64,000 nt of DNA from Parapedobacter sp051400755 (GTDB lineage: Bacteria > Bacteroidota > Bacteroidia > Sphingobacteriales > Sphingobacteriaceae). Position numbers and translations under genes: made by a program. The DNA is taken from contig NZ_JBLFFL010000001.1 of the NCBI RefSeq assembly GCF_051400755.1, forward strand, positions 682,001-746,000, read 5' to 3'. Position 1 is the first letter of the stretch, and each line of letters starts with the position of its first letter. The notes beneath the pieces are model-generated. The model was not told the DNA's origin, ran no database searches, and was given only the letters and a program-made list of their open reading frames with translations. Below are positions 15,814 through 24,418 of this stretch, in pieces.

Positions 15814-18800
15814 TCAAATACGTTTTAAGCTACCATTCAAATCCAATATTTCACCTTTCTTGGTTTTAAAGCTGACCGTCCGGTCGCCAAGCCGCAGTGT
15901 CAGCCTCCCCCCTTTTTCCGCAAAAATGCGGGCTTCCTTCATCGTTCCCTGTTCCCATGAAAGATCGATCACAAAGCCGCCTCTCGCCCGCAACCCCTTC
16001 ACAGATCCCTGCGGTAAAGCCGAAGGCAACGAAGGCAGCAGTTGTACTTCGAAGCGGTTGTCCTTAAGCGGCACATGGCTTTGCACAAGCATTTCGGCAA
16101 TGGCGGCCGTGGCACCGAAATTCCCATCGATCTGGAAAGGCGGGTGATTATCAAACAAATTCGGCAATGTCTTCTCGCGCAACAATACGCCCAACAGCTT
16201 ATAGGCATGATCACCATCGTGCAAGCGGTTCCACATATTGATCTTCCACGCCAGTCCCCAGCCGGTACCGTCATCACCCCGTGCAATCAGGGTCTTTTTA
16301 GCCGCTTCTGCGAGTTCAGGTGTTCCGGTTACCGATATCTGGTTGCCCGGATGCAGCGCAAACAGATGAGACGTATGCCGATGATGCGGATCTACTTCTT
16401 TATAGTCTTCCACCCACTCCATCACCCTGCCAGTAGAATCGCTGATCCGGATCGGTGCAAGTCTGGACAGTGTTTTTAAGCATGTGTTTCTGAAATCTTT
16501 GTCTACATCCAGAATCTTGGCCGCAGCAATACAATTTGTCAACAAATCATGGATGATCTCCATATCCATCGTCGCGCCGTATGTAAAGACCGATTGTTGC
16601 CCGTTTGGTAAAACAAATGAGTTTTCCGGCGAATAAGAGGGATTTGTCACGAGTTTACCCGCGACAGGTGTTCCAGGAGGAGCCTCTACCAAGAAATCCA
16701 GGATGAATTCGGCTGCTCCTTTCATCAACGGATAAGCACGCTTTTGAAGGAAAGCGGTGTCCAGCGTATAGCAATAGTGCTCCCATGGATGTTGTGCCAG
16801 CCAAGCCGCCCCGACGGGCCAGATGCCCTGTGGGCCATCTGCCGGGGCTGTGAATCCCCATGCATCGGTCAAATGGTGCACCACCCAGCCATCGGCGCCG
16901 TAAAGCACCTTGGCGGTGCGTTCACCGGGTTTCACCAGGGCCTCCGTCAGGTCGAACAACGGAAGATGCATCTCCGGAAGGTTCGTGATCTCTGCGGGCC
17001 AATAGTTCATCTGCAGATTGATATTGGTATGGTAATCTGCATTCCAGGGCGGATTCATCTGCCATGTCCACAGCCCTTGCAGGTTCGCCGGCATTGTCCC
17101 TGGCCGCGAACTGGAAATAAGCAGGTAGCGGCCATATTGAAAGAATGTTTCCACCAACGAGGGATGTGGCTGACCGGTTTTCCGGGCTTGCTCCAATAGC
17201 TCATCCGTTGCCAGTTTCTTGGCTTCCGTGTCTCCGTCGGGCGCATCCAGTGCAAGCTGAACACGGTTGTAATACGTTTGGTGTTCTTTGATATGAGTCG
17301 CTTTGGCTGTTTCATAGGGCACCCGCATAGCTTGGGCAATCCGGGCAGCGCAGGTATCCTCGGGAAGTCCGGGATAGTCCAGTATGTTTCCGTCCAGATG
17401 CGTAAGCCCGGGATAATTGGTCGCCCCAGCTATATAAAGTGTCAACGTATCGGCGTCGGTCACCGATAGTACGTCATTATCAAATTGAAGTTTGCCACCC
17501 GCAGCCACCGCCTTTACCTGCGCAGCAAAACGGAGCCCTCGTGTATTGCCCTGGGCGTCCTTAACCGGCAGTTTGCCCCTGAGGAGCAACGATGATTTGT
17601 CTTCCGGGTGAGGCATTACTTCGGCATCCTGCTGACGCCTCAAGGTGAACGAACTGGTAATTTTACTTCCGCCACTTGACGTGAACCGGACGATGATCAC
17701 ATCGTCCTCCGCAGATGCAAAAGTCTCCCGGGTGTACCAGGTGCCGTCATGCTGATAGCGGACGGAAGCGATACCCGTCGCCAGATCGAGACTCCGCGTA
17801 TAGGAATCGGCGGTGAGGTGCGGTGTATCAAACCAAAGCTCGGCAAGCGACTGATAGGGTTTCACGCCCCTTGGCCGCCCCATCATGGTCTGCTCAGCAA
17901 GCTTCACCGCCTCGTTATTTTTATCTTCAAAGAGCAGTCGCCGTACTTCGGGTAATGTTTTCAGCGATTCGGGATTATTGGGATCAAGCGTGTAGCCGTC
18001 CCACAACGAGCTCTCGTTGAGTTGGATCCGCTCGTCTGCCACACCTCCGAACACCATGGCCCCCAACCGGCCATTACCGATGGGCAACGCCTCTTCCCAT
18101 ACGTCGGCCGATTGCTTATACCAAAGTACATTCCGTCCCATCGGGTGCTCTCCACCGCTTGGAAACCGGGCACGGTCCATCCATTCCGCACGGATATCAC
18201 CGGTACGGGAACTGGCGACAGCGGTTTGCGCTGCTGCCTTCAATAGGAAATCAACAATCGGTGCAGGGTTGGGCAAGCTGTGGGGATGATGTTTAAAGCC
18301 ATGTTTCATCACGACGGTGATGTCGCCGCCTGTGGCTTTTATCTTTTTTTCAAAGGCAAGGGTCTGGGTTTCCGGATCAACCGCCTCATCTTCATCGGCA
18401 CAGAGTATCAATATGGGATAGTTGCCACGCACGATGTCTTCTATTTTATCCATCGGGCTTCCGGCAAACCGGTCGACGGCATCTTCCGTCGTGAGTTTAT
18501 AGGCCTTCCGTATTTCGGCTGAGAGTGGTCTCCCTTGAGCAATATAGTCCCGCATATCCAACAATGGATTGTCAAGGTATACACCGGCTACCTTATCCGG
18601 GTTTGCAGCGGCCCAGTTCAAAGCATATACACCGCCACGGCTCATTCCTTCGAGAAGCACCTTACGGTTCAGTCCGGCGTTGTACAATATGGAATGGAAC
18701 CTATTCCACAATGAGATGACGGCTTCATTGCCCATCAGTTCGGCAGCATCACAGTACGCAATGTGATAGCCCCGCTCCAGCAACGCAATGTCAGTTTGGG

Positions 18801-19620
18801 GTTCATGTCCCCAGAACCGGGTGCGCCAAACCCAGGGACGGTCATTCGCTGTACGTTTAGGCTTTACCACTTTACACGCATGTCCGTTTAAGGAAAAATC
18901 AACAGCAGCGTACCCAAAAAAAGAACTGGGTGTATAGGGTTTTTTGATGTTTTTGAAAATGTCATAATCCGTATCAAACTCCTGTTTAATCTGCTGGGAC
19001 AATCGTTGTGCAATCATGCCTGCTGCCTCCTCTCCGGGGTGGATTTTATCAACATATAAATCTGGCTTATCGATAAGCAGCGAATGCATATCAAGCACTT
19101 CAACGTCTTCCTCCAAAGCTACTTGCTGTATCCGGGGAATAATATCCCTCACAATTACCCTGTCCCATATCTGGTTTGTATCGGTTTCAAACGATTTAAA
19201 AGGCAGCATCAGGATAACCCGCGGGTGCGACGGCAATTGGGAAAACGAACGCACCATTTCACGGCAATCGTTCATTAGTTCGTCGTAGTGGGACCGATTG
19301 ACTGCTTTGGCATCATTACCTCCCAAATCGATGAATACGATATCCGGATTGAACTTCAGTGCGTCCCGGTAAGCTTGCGTATTCCAATAGGGTGAGTCAC
19401 CTTTCCGGAGCAGTGTGGTGCCGCCAATCCCGAAATTTGACACCTGATAACGTCGGCCCAACAATGTTTGTAACTGGCCCGGATAAGAACGTTCGGTGGG
19501 GTTTTCAATTCCATGCCCGCCCGTAATGCTTGCACCGACACATGCGACCCTTACCTGTGCAGCAGCAAAGACACCAAGTAATAAAAAGAAAATGGTGAAA
19601 ATAGATTTAATCGGTTTCAT
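15814..19620 (-). CDS. Triple fusion: SGNH hydrolase, alpha/beta hydrolase and GH95 alpha-L-fucosidase
   Basis: 1268 residues from ATG (an adjacent GTG adds one). Signal peptide ends near AAAQ. Residues 24-215 are an SGNH/GDSL esterase: block I GASITGG with Ser31, block III GGND with Asn102, block V DKIHPG with Asp191 and His194. Residues about 235-465 are an alpha/beta hydrolase with the nucleophile elbow EGMSRGG (Ser327), a candidate acid in ADEDEAVD and a His in KHGFKHHPH. Residues about 495-1265 are a full GH95 enzyme: WYKQSADVWEEALPIGNGRL, NADYHTNINLQMNYWPAE, PHHRHTSHLFALHPG, GWGLAWKINMW and FQIDGNFGATAAIAEML. The substrate is likely an acylated, fucosylated (or alpha-L-galactosylated) plant or algal glycan; deacylation and fucose removal would be joined in one exported enzyme. 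ThuA follows one base later. Confidence 0.88.
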   Translation of the reverse strand: MKPIKSIFTIFFLLLGVFAAAQVRVACVGASITGGHGIENPTERSYPGQLQTLLGRRYQVSNFGIGGTTLLRKGDSPYWNTQAYRDALKFNPDIVFIDLGGNDAKAVNRSHYDELMNDCREMVRSFSQLPSHPRVILMLPFKSFETDTNQIWDRVIVRDIIPRIQQVALEEDVEVLDMHSLLIDKPDLYVDKIHPGEEAAGMIAQRLSQQIKQEFDTDYDIFKNIKKPYTPSSFFGYAAVDFSLNGHACKVVKPKRTANDRPWVWRTRFWGHEPQTDIALLERGYHIAYCDAAELMGNEAVISLWNRFHSILYNAGLNRKVLLEGMSRGGVYALNWAAANPDKVAGVYLDNPLLDMRDYIAQGRPLSAEIRKAYKLTTEDAVDRFAGSPMDKIEDIVRGNYPILILCADEDEAVDPETQTLAFEKKIKATGGDITVVMKHGFKHHPHSLPNPAPIVDFLLKAAAQTAVASSRTGDIRAEWMDRARFPSGGEHPMGRNVLWYKQSADVWEEALPIGNGRLGAMVFGGVADERIQLNESSLWDGYTLDPNNPESLKTLPEVRRLLFEDKNNEAVKLAEQTMMGRPRGVKPYQSLAELWFDTPHLTADSYTRSLDLATGIASVRYQHDGTWYTRETFASAEDDVIIVRFTSSGGSKITSSFTLRRQQDAEVMPHPEDKSSLLLRGKLPVKDAQGNTRGLRFAAQVKAVAAGGKLQFDNDVLSVTDADTLTLYIAGATNYPGLTHLDGNILDYPGLPEDTCAARIAQAMRVPYETAKATHIKEHQTYYNRVQLALDAPDGDTEAKKLATDELLEQARKTGQPHPSLVETFFQYGRYLLISSSRPGTMPANLQGLWTWQMNPPWNADYHTNINLQMNYWPAEITNLPEMHLPLFDLTEALVKPGERTAKVLYGADGWVVHHLTDAWGFTAPADGPQGIWPVGAAWLAQHPWEHYCYTLDTAFLQKRAYPLMKGAAEFILDFLVEAPPGTPVAGKLVTNPSYSPENSFVLPNGQQSVFTYGATMDMEIIHDLLTNCIAAAKILDVDKDFRNTCLKTLSRLAPIRISDSTGRVMEWVEDYKEVDPHHRHTSHLFALHPGNQISVTGTPELAEAAKKTLIARGDDGTGWGLAWKINMWNRLHDGDHAYKLLGVLLREKTLPNLFDNHPPFQIDGNFGATAAIAEMLVQSHVPLKDNRFEVQLLPSLPSALPQGSVKGLRARGGFVIDLSWEQGTMKEARIFAEKGGRLTLRLGDRTVSFKTKKGEILDLNGSLKRI

Positions 19621-19660
19621 CACAAGTGGTTTATAAAATTTATTAAGCGGAAATGCTCAG

Positions 19661-20965
19661 CTATTTATTTTCCGTTACATTGCGTTCCGGCAATGTTAAC
19701 GATAACGCTTTTTCCTTTCGAAGTACTTTGGCCGCTTCGCCGGTGAGCCAAAGATAGTGATCGGAAGGAACACCTTCCATGCCTAAAAAAGAAGTTGTTT
19801 GACTGATAGGTGGGATATCTGTTGTTTTAAAAATAGCCGTAGCTTCATTCACCTCGTCAAACATAGCCACATACAGCATGGATGCGCCCGACCGCAACAC
19901 AGTGGCTAGCTGCTGCCAATAGAATTTGCCGCCCATTCGCGGTATGGATCCGACAGGCTTGATATCATCCGGAAATTCATATCGGCTTAGGTTGTGCCAG
20001 CTGAAACCGGGATATACACAGGGCACGTATTCGACGCCATTTTCCCTACACCATTTCATATCCTCCAGCGTATTGTCCCGTAATCGGTCCATGTCATTAT
20101 GCAGCAATGGGCTGTACCGCTGCACCGTCCAAGGCAGCACAATATCTGCCATTTTAATGAGTTCGTGCAAGTACGGATCGGCCACACAATCGGCATTGAG
20201 TTCTCTAAAAGCCGTTGGCACACCCAGCATTACCGTACATCCACCGTATACCGGATCATTTTTCAAAAAATCGATCAGGCGCTCCAATCCGATATTCCGG
20301 ATGTTATAGGGCCGGTCTGGAAAACCCACACCCCAAATGGCAACCACAGGTTTGCCGTTATGATGTAAATATGTTTTGGTCCCTCCCTGGTTAGTTACTT
20401 TCAACTCATCCACCAAATATTTCCAGTCTTCAATAATTACCGAACAATCTTCTCCCTTTGCTCTCAATCCCGACAGATCATACATGACAGCAATTGCCCG
20501 TTCATAGTTGGAAGCGGCGTCGAATGCATTTCTTAAAATGGCTGCCGCAGCATTGTCACGATTTTCCGGCCGAGCATTGCTAAAAAAACGTTGCATGAAC
20601 ACGCCATCCACCCCATAATCCTGCATCCATTTGAAATGAAGATCGACCGTGCTTTTGTCATACGAGCTGAAAAAACGGGCAGGTTCACCGTTGGGCAGTT
20701 TAAAGGGGGTTTCATAGGTTTTTTCGTATTCGGTTACGTCTGGCCACATGTCGATACCCGTCCGTTGCTCGTTTCCGTAACTACCATTTTTGGCACCCGA
20801 GCCATCCCCCGCTGCTCGAAACCATCCCTGATATCCAGCCATGACGAGGCCTTTATAAGTCGGATATTGCGTCTGACTACTGTGCTTCGTCTGCGCCAGC
20901 GCCATCAGGCCGCTGAGCGAAAATAGAATAACGAGCTGATTTTTGAAATTAACAAGGCTTACCAT
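19661..20965 (-). CDS. Glycoside hydrolase family 71/99-like protein, secreted
   Basis: 434 residues with a signal peptide (FSLSGLMALAQ). The body matches GH71/GH99-like proteins: GLVMAGYQGWF near residue 40, FSSYDKSTVDLHFKWMQDYGVDGVFMQRF, YDLSG, HHNGKPVVAIWGVGFPDRPY, YVPCVYPGFSWHNLS and LYVAMFDEVNEATAIFK, where the last Glu is a likely catalytic residue. GH99 enzymes are endo-alpha-mannosidases/mannanases, but this Bacteroidota branch is usually annotated as xylosidase/arabinosidase-like without proof. A 37-bp gap leads to the fusion gene downstream, so the two may share a transcript. Confidence 0.78.
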   Translation of the reverse strand: MVSLVNFKNQLVILFSLSGLMALAQTKHSSQTQYPTYKGLVMAGYQGWFRAAGDGSGAKNGSYGNEQRTGIDMWPDVTEYEKTYETPFKLPNGEPARFFSSYDKSTVDLHFKWMQDYGVDGVFMQRFFSNARPENRDNAAAAILRNAFDAASNYERAIAVMYDLSGLRAKGEDCSVIIEDWKYLVDELKVTNQGGTKTYLHHNGKPVVAIWGVGFPDRPYNIRNIGLERLIDFLKNDPVYGGCTVMLGVPTAFRELNADCVADPYLHELIKMADIVLPWTVQRYSPLLHNDMDRLRDNTLEDMKWCRENGVEYVPCVYPGFSWHNLSRYEFPDDIKPVGSIPRMGGKFYWQQLATVLRSGASMLYVAMFDEVNEATAIFKTTDIPPISQTTSFLGMEGVPSDHYLWLTGEAAKVLRKEKALSLTLPERNVTENK

Positions 20966-21004
20966 ATCGCGTTTACAATTGAGTTTCCGCTAAAATAGTA
21001 GCAC

Positions 21005-21034
21005 TTGTTAAAAAAAGCTTAACAAATGATTAAT
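21005..21034 (-). promoter_or_regulatory. TTAAC direct-repeat element, copy 3, with inverted repeat
   Basis: TTAAC-AAATGA-TTAAT at 21019-21034, plus TTGTTAA (21005-21011) pairing with TTAACAA (21019-21025) around a 7-nt loop. Located 54-69 bp upstream of the GH71/99-like gene and 29 bp after the oxidoreductase stop. Third copy of the consensus TTAACAAAnnATTAA. Confidence 0.35.
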
Positions 21035-21062
21035 CAGGCCGAGTCGTTAGCAAAAACAACTA

Positions 21063-22343
21063 CTAAAAGTCATTAAAATCCCATGACGACCGATAAGGGC
21101 GTGTTAACAGTTGGTTAGCCGCGGCATTGTCAAACACTTCCTTTTTCGGATTCCACTTCAGATCACGTTGGAGCTCGTAAACGATGTTCACGGCATTGCA
21201 GACGGACGCCGTGCGGTGCCCGATCTCGACATCCGCAACGGGGCGGCTCCGTTTCTTGATCGCATCGATCCAGTCTTGGTAATGGCTGTCACTTTTGTAC
21301 AGCGGCTTATCCGTAGGTTTAAGCGTTTGGGCAACCAATGATTCGGGCGTGGAACGCAGAAATTGCCGCGACACCTCGATCGTACCTTCCGCACCGATGA
21401 ATTGGATGGCGTTGCCCGGTCCCCATTGTTTATGGTTGACCGTTACCCCGTTGGCATACTGAAACGATACGCCCTCCTCAGCCAGTGGGTCTCCGGGAGC
21501 ACGGAACGATACCGGTCCGGACTCGTCCATCCCCAAAGCCCATTGCACGATGTCAAACATATGCGCTCCCCAATCCGTCACGTATCCGCCGCCAAAGCCG
21601 CGGTAATTCCGCCAGCCCGCCCAGTCCTTATCATTTTCGATTGGCGGGGCAAGCACCGGATGATATCCCCGGTAGAGCGATGGCCCCACCCACATATTCC
21701 AGTCGAGGTAATCCGGTGTGGGTTGTGACGGAAGGTCGCATTGCCGTACGGGTCCGCCCACCGATACATTGATCTCCCTGACCTCGCCGATGTAACCATT
21801 GGTAATCAGCTCGCAGGCGTGGCGGAAAGGCTGCCACGACCGCTGCATGCTACCGGTCTGTAGTACACGCTTGTATTTCCGGACCGCATCCACCATTGCC
21901 CGGCCTTCGGCAATCGTCAGTGCCAGGGGTTTCTCGCAATAAATATCCTTACCCGCCTTGGCAGCGTCGATGCTGATCTGCGCATGCCAGTGGTCTGGCG
22001 TGGCTACCACTACGGCATCGATGTCTTTCCGTTCAAGAAGCTCACGGTACTGCGGGTATCCCGTGACTGCCGTAGCCGCTTTCTTTTTATTCGCTTCGGT
22101 GGCACGACCGACGAAGCGCTCGAGCTTCTTGCTGTCCACATCGCTCGCCGCCAATACAATGGTCTCGGGGCAACCGTTGATGGCGCCCAACAGGCCCATG
22201 GCCTGTTTACCCACACCGATATATCCCAGTGCGATCCGGTCGCTTGGTGCCAGGAAACCTGTGCCGCCGAGTACATGCCGGGGTACGATCGTAAAAGCCG
22301 CGGCACCCCAAGCCATGCTTTTGATAAATGTTTTTCTTTTCAT
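21063..22343 (-). CDS. Gfo/Idh/MocA family NAD(P)-dependent oxidoreductase, exported
   Basis: 426 residues. The N-terminal MKRKTFIKSMAWGAAAFTIV is a Tat-like signal (KRK rather than RR). The Rossmann domain follows (IALGYIGVGKQAMGLL, LAASDVD, VVVATPDHWH) with the family EKP motif at 137-139 (CEKPLALT). The C-terminal dimerisation domain includes GYIGEVREINVSVGG, GYHPVLAP and GGGYVTDWGAHMFDIVQWALG. Such exported members carry tightly bound NAD(P) and oxidise or reduce sugars or act as redox-neutral glycosidases. With the PQQ and heme dehydrogenases and ThuA it suggests keto-sugar chemistry. Substrate not deducible. Confidence 0.85.
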   Translation of the reverse strand: MKRKTFIKSMAWGAAAFTIVPRHVLGGTGFLAPSDRIALGYIGVGKQAMGLLGAINGCPETIVLAASDVDSKKLERFVGRATEANKKKAATAVTGYPQYRELLERKDIDAVVVATPDHWHAQISIDAAKAGKDIYCEKPLALTIAEGRAMVDAVRKYKRVLQTGSMQRSWQPFRHACELITNGYIGEVREINVSVGGPVRQCDLPSQPTPDYLDWNMWVGPSLYRGYHPVLAPPIENDKDWAGWRNYRGFGGGYVTDWGAHMFDIVQWALGMDESGPVSFRAPGDPLAEEGVSFQYANGVTVNHKQWGPGNAIQFIGAEGTIEVSRQFLRSTPESLVAQTLKPTDKPLYKSDSHYQDWIDAIKKRSRPVADVEIGHRTASVCNAVNIVYELQRDLKWNPKKEVFDNAAANQLLTRPYRSSWDFNDF

Positions 22344-22418
22344 GCGCGATACTCGTTTATCATGAGGTCGCGTAAATATACTATTAAGTATTAGAACCTC
22401 AATAATGGATGAATCGGA

Positions 22419-24260
22419 TTACTCCGTTTTGCGAGTATGCACCATCGACCTTATACTCACCGGACTTACCCGCTTGCCGTCCTTAAAGGTTGCCGCCCGC
22501 ACGGTGGTGTATTCGGCTACATCAATCGGTCCCTCGTATTTGGGCGAATCTGATGAAGGTTCGCTACCATCGACAGTATAGCGGATTTCCGGGCGGTAGC
22601 TGTCGGTCTTCAACGTGACGGTCGATTTTTCCGCGGCCGCATCATCCTCCACTTCAAAGTACACTTGATAAGCGCTCTTCGCGTAGTTGATGCCCGCCTG
22701 TTCATAGCGTAGGTATTGTGCTTCCAGCCGACGGGTGAAATCCTCCCAGTTTTTATGCTCCGGACTGCTCCAACCGATTTCAGCAACGGCGGCAGCACGC
22801 GGATAGGTCATATAGTCGGCTTTTTCAGGCGAGTGGATGTATTCTGCCCATACATTGCCCTGTACCCCCAGGATGTATTGTCGTTCTTCTGCGGTGAGCT
22901 CCTCGAGGTGCGGTTCAAAGGAATATACCTTGCGCAGGGGCAAATACCCCCCGATGCCGCTGGGCTCGTGGTAAGGTTCGCCCTGGAAATAATCCAGGTA
23001 CATGTGGGTCGTGGGTGTCATGACGACGGGATGGTGCATACGGGCCGCTTCGATACCTCCTTTAGTGCCGCGCCACGACATCACCGCGGCATTGGGTGCT
23101 AAGCCCCCTTCGAGGATCTCGTCCCAGCCGATGATGCGCTTGCCTTTGCTATTGAGGAACTTCTCGATGCGGGTGATGAAATAGCTTTGCAGCTCATGTT
23201 CGTCTTTCAGGCCTTCGTCTTTAATGCGCTTCTGGCAATGCGGACAGGCCTTCCATCGGTCTTTCGGCGCCTCATCTCCACCGATGTGGATGATTTCGCC
23301 GGGAAATAATTCCGCTACTTCCGAAAGTACGCCTTCTAAAAAGGTGAAGACCTCTTCCTTGCCCGCGCAATAGATATCCTGCTGGATGCCCCATTGTTCG
23401 GGTATTTCGAATGGTCCGCCAGTGCACGACAATTCGGGGTAGGCCACCAGTGCAGAAAGCACGTGCCCCGGAAGCTCGATCTCCGGGACTACTGTCACGT
23501 ATTTCGACTGTGCGTAGGCCACCACTTCCTTTACATCTTCATGCGTATAGAAGCCGCCATGCGGATTGGAATTAATGTAGGGTCCGCGTTGGAAGTTGGT
23601 GCTCGGGCGCCAGGCGCTCACATCGGTGAGCCGTGGATATTTCTTGATTTCGATACGCCACCCGTGGTCTTCCACCAAGTGCCAATGGAAGGTATTCATC
23701 TTATGCATGGCGAGGTAGTCGATGTATTTTTTGATATAGTCTACCGAATAAAAATATCGCCCAACATCCAGCATCAGCCCGCGCCAGCCGAAACGCGGTT
23801 TGTCTACGATCTCCACCGCTGGGATAGCAGCGGATCCACTGTCAGCCGACCCGGCTGGCAATAGCTGATAGATGGTTTGTATCGCATAGAACAGGCCGTT
23901 CCCTTTGGTTGCCCGGGCAATGATCCCATCCTTGCCCACCGTGAGGCGATAACCTTCGTCGCCTAAGGTGTCAGGCACCAATTGTAACGTAATCGTGTTA
24001 TGCTTGGGCTGGTCAGCCGTCAGCTGCGGGCGCACGCCTGTACGCTCAAATAATCCCTGAGCCAATAACGCCCCCAATGCTTGTAATGCTGGATTACCGT
24101 CTTCCAATTGTATCGCTGTTGTCTCACTAAGCAAGAACTCACCCTGCTTCGGCTCCAATTCCAACGGCTGGGGAACGATTGCAAACTGGTGATCCTGAGC
24201 CATTAAGCCTGTTGAAAACAATAAAGCTAGGATAGCAGGTAGTATTATTAGTCTTTTCAT
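22419..24260 (-). CDS. Beta-N-acetylhexosaminidase, GH20
   Basis: 613 residues with a signal peptide (MKRLIILPAILALLFSTGLM). Residues about 25-152 are the GH20b domain; the barrel from 155 has RGLMLDVGRYF, MNTFHWHLVEDHGWRIEI, VVPEIELPGH and the catalytic Asp329-Glu330 pair in HIGGDEAP, with Asp stabilising the substrate acetamido group and Glu as acid/base. Conserved WDEIL and MSWRGTKGG follow. The last 70 residues are a chitobiase C-terminal-like domain (YRPEIRYTVDGSEPS). Removes terminal GlcNAc/GalNAc from glycans in the periplasm. The gene appears to be transcribed alone or as the head of the accessory cluster. Confidence 0.93.
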   Translation of the reverse strand: MKRLIILPAILALLFSTGLMAQDHQFAIVPQPLELEPKQGEFLLSETTAIQLEDGNPALQALGALLAQGLFERTGVRPQLTADQPKHNTITLQLVPDTLGDEGYRLTVGKDGIIARATKGNGLFYAIQTIYQLLPAGSADSGSAAIPAVEIVDKPRFGWRGLMLDVGRYFYSVDYIKKYIDYLAMHKMNTFHWHLVEDHGWRIEIKKYPRLTDVSAWRPSTNFQRGPYINSNPHGGFYTHEDVKEVVAYAQSKYVTVVPEIELPGHVLSALVAYPELSCTGGPFEIPEQWGIQQDIYCAGKEEVFTFLEGVLSEVAELFPGEIIHIGGDEAPKDRWKACPHCQKRIKDEGLKDEHELQSYFITRIEKFLNSKGKRIIGWDEILEGGLAPNAAVMSWRGTKGGIEAARMHHPVVMTPTTHMYLDYFQGEPYHEPSGIGGYLPLRKVYSFEPHLEELTAEERQYILGVQGNVWAEYIHSPEKADYMTYPRAAAVAEIGWSSPEHKNWEDFTRRLEAQYLRYEQAGINYAKSAYQVYFEVEDDAAAEKSTVTLKTDSYRPEIRYTVDGSEPSSDSPKYEGPIDVAEYTTVRAATFKDGKRVSPVSIRSMVHTRKTE

Positions 24261-24278
24261 AATCGGAATATCTCTTCA

Positions 24279-24286
24279 CAAACATA
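24279..24286 (-). promoter_or_regulatory. -7 box of the hexosaminidase gene
   Basis: Minus strand TATGTTTG, a perfect match to the Bacteroidota consensus TAnnTTTG, 19 bp upstream of the start codon. The -33 element is not clear (a TTG lies 26 bp upstream). Confidence 0.35.
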
Positions 24287-24418
24287 GCAAACACCGCTTA
24301 TAAAAATCCACGCAATCGATTGAGCATTTTTCAAAAAGTGTCATTTGTTTAATAAGTTTTGACAATGATGATTATTTACCTTAAAATTGTGCCTTATTTA
24401 AAACAAGTCCAAATAAGC

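Noticed and set aside
3905..22343. Twin-arginine signals on the isomerase and Gfo/Idh/MocA proteins
   Set aside because: The motifs read DRKAF and KRKTF, without the paired arginines; export is likely but Tat use cannot be claimed.
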